From NCBI GenBank assembly GCA_022834735.1, contig BQKD01000001.1, forward strand, positions 2,333,659 to 2,397,658: 64,000 bases of DNA. Direction: 5' to 3'. This DNA comes from Erysipelotrichaceae bacterium OPF54 (GTDB lineage: Bacteria > Bacillota_I > Bacilli_A > Erysipelotrichales > Erysipelotrichaceae). Numbering within the stretch: position 1 is the stretch's first letter; the number at the start of each line of letters is the position of its first letter. The position numbers and the translations under genes are program-made. The notes under the pieces were generated by a model that had not been told where the DNA came from, made no database searches, and worked only from the letters and a program-made list of their open reading frames with translations. Of this stretch, positions 59,791 to 64,000 are shown piece after piece.

Positions 59791-60540
59791 TTATTTTTTT
59801 AACAGATCGTCAATACATTCCGCGATCGAGCCGACAACGTGAAGCGCGCTTTCCTGAACTCCCCTCGGCGCATGATAGAACGTATAACTGTTGTGAATTC
59901 CGGTAATCATCGGCAGATCGTTGTAGTTGTCGCCAATGCATGCCGTGTCCGCTTCCTCTACATTGAAATGCTTTGCCATCTGCTCGATCCCTGTTTTTTT
60001 GGAGTAGCCTTTCGGAACAAAATCGATCGACGGTCCATTTTGATAAAACTCGATCTGATCCCTGAGATCTTCGATTTTCGGCAATACAGCATACAGCTCT
60101 GCTTCCGTTTTAAATTCGATCGAAGCATGCACGATGTCTTCATTTTTCAAAACTTCAGGATCTGTGAGATCGAGGATCGGATCGATCCATGGAAAAAAGC
60201 CAAGATCCTCTTTTACAGCATACGTATCTTTTTTTGTTTCGACAAAAAGATGATGTCCGTCCATACGCTCATAAAGCCCTTCAAACACCTCGTAAGGAAT
60301 CGTTTTTTCATAAATGATCTTCCCGCCTGCAGAAAGCGCAGCACCCGAAGCCCCGATCAGGAAATCGAAATGAAGTCCGTCTTCTTTTTCCAGCTGGCTG
60401 AGATTTCCCAGAGCTCTTCCGGAACACAGTCCGAATAAATGGCCCGCTTCCTGAAACCGGCGGATCGCTTCGATATCCTCTTTGTGATAGCCGTCTTCAA
60501 AATGAAGCGTGCCATCATAATCGCTTGCCAGAATCTTCAT
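59791..60540 (-). CDS. HAD hydrolase, Cof subfamily
   Basis: A 249-residue protein: ASDYDGTLHFEDGYHKEDIEAI (motif I), LCSGRALGNLSQL (motif II), a C2 cap, a Lys in the SKKTGIEQMAKHF helix and IGDNYNDLPMI (motif IV). Cof-type phosphatases act on sugar phosphates or cofactors such as FMN/PLP precursors. GGAGGATAATT precedes ATG 60540. Confidence 0.9.
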   Translation of the reverse strand: MKILASDYDGTLHFEDGYHKEDIEAIRRFQEAGHLFGLCSGRALGNLSQLEKEDGLHFDFLIGASGAALSAGGKIIYEKTIPYEVFEGLYERMDGHHLFVETKKDTYAVKEDLGFFPWIDPILDLTDPEVLKNEDIVHASIEFKTEAELYAVLPKIEDLRDQIEFYQNGPSIDFVPKGYSKKTGIEQMAKHFNVEEADTACIGDNYNDLPMITGIHNSYTFYHAPRGVQESALHVVGSIAECIDDLLKK

Positions 60541-60554
60541 AATTATCCTCCTTC

Positions 60555-60582
60555 AAAAAAGAAGAAGTCCGCAGACTTCTTC
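60555..60582 (-). terminator. Terminator after tpiA
   Basis: GAAGAAGTC and GACTTCTTC arms, four-base loop, followed by TTTTTTG on the minus strand. Confidence 0.87.
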
Positions 60583-60597
60583 CAAAACTCAAATGAA

Positions 60598-61344
60598 TTA
60601 TTTTGTTTTTTCGATGATCTCAATGAAGCTGTCCGGTTTCAGGCTGGCACCGCCAATAAGCGCTCCGTCGATATCAGGCTGAGCCATGTATTCTTCCACG
60701 TTGCCTGGCTTAACGCTTCCGCCGTACTGAATACGGACTTTGTCGGCCGCGTCGTCGCCAACCATTTCGCGAACAACATCACGAACCAGCTTGCAGCAGT
60801 CTTCCGCGATCTCGACAGAAGCTGATTTGCCTGTACCGATCGCCCAGATCGGTTCGTACGCGATCACGATATTCGCATATTCTTCCGCAGGAATATCCTT
60901 TAAAGAACCATTCAGCTGAGTAGTAATGACATCTTTTGTTTTCCCTGCGTCGTATTCTGCTTCTGTTTCGCCAATGCACAGGATCGGAGTGATTCCGGCA
61001 GCAAGCAGTCTTTTCGCTTTCTTGTTGACCGTTTCATCCGTATCGCCGAACATCTGACGACGTTCGCTGTGGCCGATAATGCAGTATTTCACGCCAAGCT
61101 CTTCAAGCATAGGAACAGAAACTTCCCCGGTGAAAGCGCCTGAATCCTCGAAATGGCAGTTTTCAGCGGCAACGATCAGGTTTTTCGCGTTTTCTTCTGC
61201 CGTACGGATATCCGTGAAAGGAACACCTACGCCGTAAAGACCTTTGTCTGTTTTCGCAACGCTGTCGACTGCTTCGAAGAAAGCCTTGGTTTCGGCGTTG
61301 TTTTTATTCATTTTCCAGTTTCCGACAATAATAATATCTCTCAT
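60598..61344 (-). CDS. tpiA: Triose-phosphate isomerase
   Basis: A 248-residue TIM barrel: VGNWKMNKN (Asn, Lys), YCIIGHSERRQMFG (His), VIAYEPIWAIGTGKSA (catalytic Glu and loop 6) and the phosphate-binding IQYGGSVKP and GALIGGASLKPDSF. Interconverts DHAP and glyceraldehyde 3-phosphate. It follows pgk by 15 bp. Confidence 0.97.
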   Translation of the reverse strand: MRDIIIVGNWKMNKNNAETKAFFEAVDSVAKTDKGLYGVGVPFTDIRTAEENAKNLIVAAENCHFEDSGAFTGEVSVPMLEELGVKYCIIGHSERRQMFGDTDETVNKKAKRLLAAGITPILCIGETEAEYDAGKTKDVITTQLNGSLKDIPAEEYANIVIAYEPIWAIGTGKSASVEIAEDCCKLVRDVVREMVGDDAADKVRIQYGGSVKPGNVEEYMAQPDIDGALIGGASLKPDSFIEIIEKTK

Positions 61345-61359
61345 GACTCTTTCCCCTTC

Positions 61360-62541
61360 TTATTTTTCCGAAATGATTGCGATTCCAGGAAGCGTCTTTC
61401 CTTCCATGTATTCCAGAGAAGCTCCGCCGCCAGTAGAAATATGGGAGAACTTGTCCTTGAATCCGAGCTGGATCGCTGCAGCCGCTGAATCTCCGCCGCC
61501 AATTACAGTGATCGCATCAGGCAGTTCAGCGATCGCTTCGCATACAGCCAGCGTGCCTTTGGCAAATTTAGGCATTTCGAATACGCCCATCGGACCGTTC
61601 CATACGACCGTCTTGGCACCATTCAAAGTTTCCTTGAACAGTTCGATCGATTTAGGACCGATATCAAGACCCATCCAGCCGTCAGGAATATCGCCTTCTA
61701 CAACTTCTGTATTGGCATCATTCGAGAATGCGTCCGCAATGACCGTGTCAACAGGAAGAACGATCTTGCCTTTTCCTTTTTCAAGAGTAGCTTTTGCCAG
61801 TTCGATCTTGTCATCTTCGCAAAGAGAGTTGCCGATCTTGTGGCCCAGAGCTTTTTCGAACGTGTACGCCATACCGCCGCCGACAATTACCTTGTCCGCT
61901 TTTTCGAGCATGTTTTCAATGACACCGATCTTATCTGAAACCTTGGCACCGCCAATGATCGCTACAAACGGATGAGCCGGCTCATCCACTGCCTTGCCAA
62001 GCATATCGACTTCTTTTTCAACCAGGAATCCAAGCGCGTTTTCAGCGATATTGGATGGAATTCCCACTGTGGAAGCGTGAGCGCGGTGAACCGAACCGAA
62101 CGCATCTTCTACGAATACATCACCGAGGCTAGCCCAGTATTTTCCAAGTTCAGGATCGTTTTTGCTCTCGCCTTTTTCATAACGGGTGTTCTGAACGAGA
62201 AGGATCTCGCCGTCTTTGAGATCTTCCACATCTTTTTCCAGTTCAGGACCACGTGTTACAGGGCAGAACGTAACCTTTGTTCCAGGAAGCAGTTCAGCCA
62301 GACGAACCGCAACACATTCCAGGTTGTTCTTCGCTTTGTCTTCCTCTGTTTTCACTTTTCCAAGATGAGACATCAGGATGACTTTCGCATTGTTCTCAAG
62401 CAGATATTTGATCGTAGGCAATGCCTGAATAATACGATTGTCGTTTGTGATCACGCCATCTTTGCGCGGCACGTTGAAGTCACAACGAACAATGACCTTT
62501 TTTCCAGCAACGTCAAGGTCTCTGACAGTTTTTTTAGCCAT
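61360..62541 (-). CDS. pgk: Phosphoglycerate kinase
   Basis: A 393-residue kinase: [20 protein letters not shown] (substrate), [28 protein letters not shown], the hinge region [12 protein letters not shown] and nucleotide site [17 protein letters not shown] with IGGGDSAAA. Glycolytic ATP generation. The usual gap gene is not directly upstream; mobile-element sequence occupies that side from about 62650. Confidence 0.97.
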   Translation of the reverse strand: MAKKTVRDLDVAGKKVIVRCDFNVPRKDGVITNDNRIIQALPTIKYLLENNAKVILMSHLGKVKTEEDKAKNNLECVAVRLAELLPGTKVTFCPVTRGPELEKDVEDLKDGEILLVQNTRYEKGESKNDPELGKYWASLGDVFVEDAFGSVHRAHASTVGIPSNIAENALGFLVEKEVDMLGKAVDEPAHPFVAIIGGAKVSDKIGVIENMLEKADKVIVGGGMAYTFEKALGHKIGNSLCEDDKIELAKATLEKGKGKIVLPVDTVIADAFSNDANTEVVEGDIPDGWMGLDIGPKSIELFKETLNGAKTVVWNGPMGVFEMPKFAKGTLAVCEAIAELPDAITVIGGGDSAAAAIQLGFKDKFSHISTGGGASLEYMEGKTLPGIAIISEK

Positions 62542-62649
62542 TAATTATTCCTCCTATTGAATTTTCAATCGTCCATATTATACCACTTGAAAAAAAGCAT
62601 GACTACCTTGTTTGTGCATTTTTTCACAGTTAGTAAAAATCTTACAATT

Positions 62650-62793
62650 CTTACAATAAGTCTTGTTTAACAACTTTTACCTTTCTGCAGAGGAGCCATA
62701 ACCTCTATCTGGTCATAGGTTCTGCAGGGGCTCACTGCAGAGCCCGCTTTCGGCTTATCCGTTTTTTAAAACAGCTTCACCTATGCATGGTGA
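62650..62793 (-). ncRNA. Candidate omegaRNA / right end of a TnpB element
   Basis: Downstream of the TnpB 3' fragment the minus strand is highly paired: GGGCTC-TGCAGT-GAGCCC hairpin and a CTGCAGA/TCTGCAG outer stem enclosing AACCTATGACC/GGTTATGG. It ends AGGTAAAAGTTGTTAAAC. Structured RNA at the 3' end of tnpB followed by a short conserved end is the known layout of omegaRNA loci. The exact end is not defined. Confidence 0.5.
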
Positions 62794-63195
62794 TTAAGAG
62801 AGAATTACTTTACGGCGTTCGACTGCACTGTTCAAGTTCTGCATCACGCACTGCTTCCATAGTTCGGGATTCCACTCGTCAACAGAAGACAATGCTTTTT
62901 TCATGATGTTCAGACTGCCGTTCAGATCTGCGTTGATGAGCTTATCTTCCTTTGTTTTGAAGAGTCCTCTGGCTACTCTTTTTCCACAGTATGTCTCATG
63001 CTTTGTGATCTCCTCGTCATCAAAGAAAGAACACTTCGATGTATAGGATTCTTCATGAAGGATCACTCGGATCCCTTTCTGCCTGCATTTGTATTCAAGA
63101 TCAGAGATGAACCGGTTAAAAGGAATGTTCACGAATTTCTGGTTGTTGACTTTTCCCATGTCTGTGTCTTGTTTCCAGCGTAGCAAATAATTGGA
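62794..63195 (-). pseudogene. TnpB, C-terminal fragment
   Basis: The frame reads WKQDTDMGKVNNQKFVNIPFNRFI, then HEESYTSKCSFFDDEEITKHE (RuvC-II Glu and zinc-binding region), CGKRVARGLF and INADLNGSLNIMKKA (RuvC-III Asp), characteristic of the second half of TnpB. Upstream of about 63195 the frame stays open but the sequence no longer resembles TnpB (Gly/Arg-rich, MLSGSMHQGAGPGTEL), so the N-terminal half has been replaced. It is probably a tnpB gene cut by the element to its right. Confidence 0.75.
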
Positions 63196-63388
63196 AAATC
63201 TGGATCCAGGCTTTCCATCCCGCTTTTGACGGGCCCGGCATCCTACGCCTGATGCCAGTTCTGTTCCGGGGCCTGCACCTTGATGCATTGAGCCGGACAG
63301 CATTCTGAACAGCTTCCCCCTCAGGGCCCGAAGGGAACATCCTCTGGCGTTCCAATCTTCCCTGCAGGGGATTTTTTATGTTCTATTG
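63196..63388 (-). other. Structured 3' region of the right-hand TnpB-related element
   Basis: About 190 bases downstream of the TnpB-related stop are GC-rich and rich in short inverted repeats (CCCCTGCAGGG, TTCCCTTCGGGCC, TCCAGGCTTTCCATCC). They join the unrelated TnpB fragment near 63195. It may hold the element's RNA guide and right end; boundaries are not visible. Confidence 0.35.
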
Positions 63389-64000
63389 CTAAAAGAGGCC
63401 CAGACCTCTTCTTGCGATCAGGCAGGCAGCACCCAGATGGATGTTGATGCCATGTTCTCTGCATACCGTCTTCTGTGCTTCTTTCGAAGTATAAGCAGGG
63501 TCGACGATCTTCAGTTCCACATTGTCTTTAAAACATCTTCTTTTTACCGCCTCAGTATATTGACCATAGGCGAGCCGGGTGATCATCCGGTTGTAGTTTC
63601 TGTTTTTCTGGAGATCGGACTTCTTTTTCGAGAAGTCGAGATCTTCGATGACAAGGTCTTTTCCTTTAAAGCGGGCCTCGGCCGCGGTCTCCTTTATGGC
63701 AGCCATCATTTGCGTTATTCCTCGGTTATAGTTGTGGTTCTTTCGGCTCAGTCCGGGCAGGCTGATCCTGCGGGCATAGATGATCCCGCCGTTCCTGTCC
63801 GTTTCGCACAAGGCAAGATGATCGGCATTGAAATCAAGACCGATCGCTCCTTCAAAAGACGAAGTGCTCCATCCTTCCGGTTTTGGCAGATGGAGAAAGA
63901 ACTGGACATAATATCCTTTCTTCCTCCTCAGGATCCGGACGCTGACTGCCTGTTTTGCCGGTTTTTCGGCTTCAAAGCCGTCAAATGTCTTGTTGAGCAG
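63389..64000 (-). CDS. TnpB-related transposase/nuclease, 5' end beyond the window
   Basis: At least 203 residues are visible. IGLDFNADHLALCETDRNG carries the RuvC-I Asp, ARFKGKDLVIEDLDFSKKK the RuvC-II Glu, and RMITRLAYGQYTEAVKRRCFKDNVELKIVDPAYTSK follows. The end HLGAACLIARRGLGLF lacks the four-Cys zinc ribbon of classical TnpB. This matches the accessory 'TnpB-related' IS200/IS605 subgroup. The frame is open to position 64000, so the start lies outside. Confidence 0.8.
   Translation of the reverse strand: MLNKTFDGFEAEKPAKQAVSVRILRRKKGYYVQFFLHLPKPEGWSTSSFEGAIGLDFNADHLALCETDRNGGIIYARRISLPGLSRKNHNYNRGITQMMAAIKETAAEARFKGKDLVIEDLDFSKKKSDLQKNRNYNRMITRLAYGQYTEAVKRRCFKDNVELKIVDPAYTSKEAQKTVCREHGINIHLGAACLIARRGLGLF

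Noticed and set aside
1-64000. CRISPR arrays, tRNA or rRNA genes, and known riboswitch classes
   Set aside because: Scanning by eye found no regularly spaced repeats with unique spacers, no cloverleaf with a TTCGANTC-type arm, and no leader matching a familiar riboswitch or T-box core.

Overview
The window is a stretch of a low-to-mid GC Gram-positive chromosome. Signs are the RpoB/RpoC architecture, RpiR/CcpA-type control signals, mannose-family PTS genes, single-chain serine dehydratase, DUF951, NlpC/P60 and lysozyme-like wall enzymes, and strong AGGAGG ribosome sites. Gene content and an Asn at RpoB position 526 (E. coli numbering) point to Bacillota, possibly the Erysipelotrichia/Mollicutes side. 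That assignment is an inference from reading, not a search result.

Layout. (1) 1-12014, minus strand: a sugar-acid operon with 6-phosphogluconate dehydrogenase, 2-hydroxyacid dehydrogenase, iron alcohol dehydrogenase, mannose-family PTS IIC-IID-IIB-IIA with a degenerate M28-like membrane protein, KDPG aldolase, a HAD phosphatase and a class-I amidotransferase. Its first gene is cut by a 3321-bp transposon (8379-11699: DUF6431 protein, DDE transposase, AAA ATPase, small ORF) with a 6-bp target duplication; its last gene carries a frameshift. A divergent RpiR regulator and a perfect cre box lie at its head. (2) 13177-15817: VTC-domain protein, DUF4956 membrane protein and a beta-helical lipoprotein. 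(3) 15869-21280: three tandem paralogous GPH-family symporters. All three promoters share 21-bp-spaced direct repeats, and two share a leader hairpin with compensatory base changes. (4) 21269-23702: mobile-element debris (TnpB fragment, IS110 transposase with a candidate bridge RNA, an omegaRNA-like 3' end) abutting a truncated TPR gene. (5) 23770-33011: an orphan response regulator, a possible toxin-antitoxin pair, phosphohexomutase, a complete IS4-family element (27003-28675, 10-bp target duplication), small membrane proteins, a broken FMN reductase, a cyclophilin-fold lipoprotein and an RpiR gene with an in-frame amber stop. (6) 33085-41191: rpoC and rpoB with a near-consensus promoter. (7) 41447-43942: a TetM/EF-G-like GTPase fused to a Rae1/YacP-type NYN nuclease domain, the most interesting single gene here. 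(8) 45344-50583: a branched-chain amino-acid ABC transporter operon (livJHMGF plus a CBS-ACT protein), divergent from L-serine dehydratase. (9) 51997-59502: wall hydrolase, C69 dipeptidase, M50 protease, ychF, DUF951, folD, dtd, ispF and a secreted repeat protein with a cysteine-peptidase domain. (10) 59791-62541: HAD phosphatase, tpiA, pgk. (11) 62650-64000: TnpB-family genes, one apparently disrupted by the other.

How it fits together: the region mixes housekeeping blocks (transcription, glycolysis, folate/isoprenoid, amino-acid transport) with sugar-uptake loci under carbon-catabolite-type control. At least four mobile elements are present, and several accessory genes are visibly broken, so the accessory part of this chromosome appears to be decaying.
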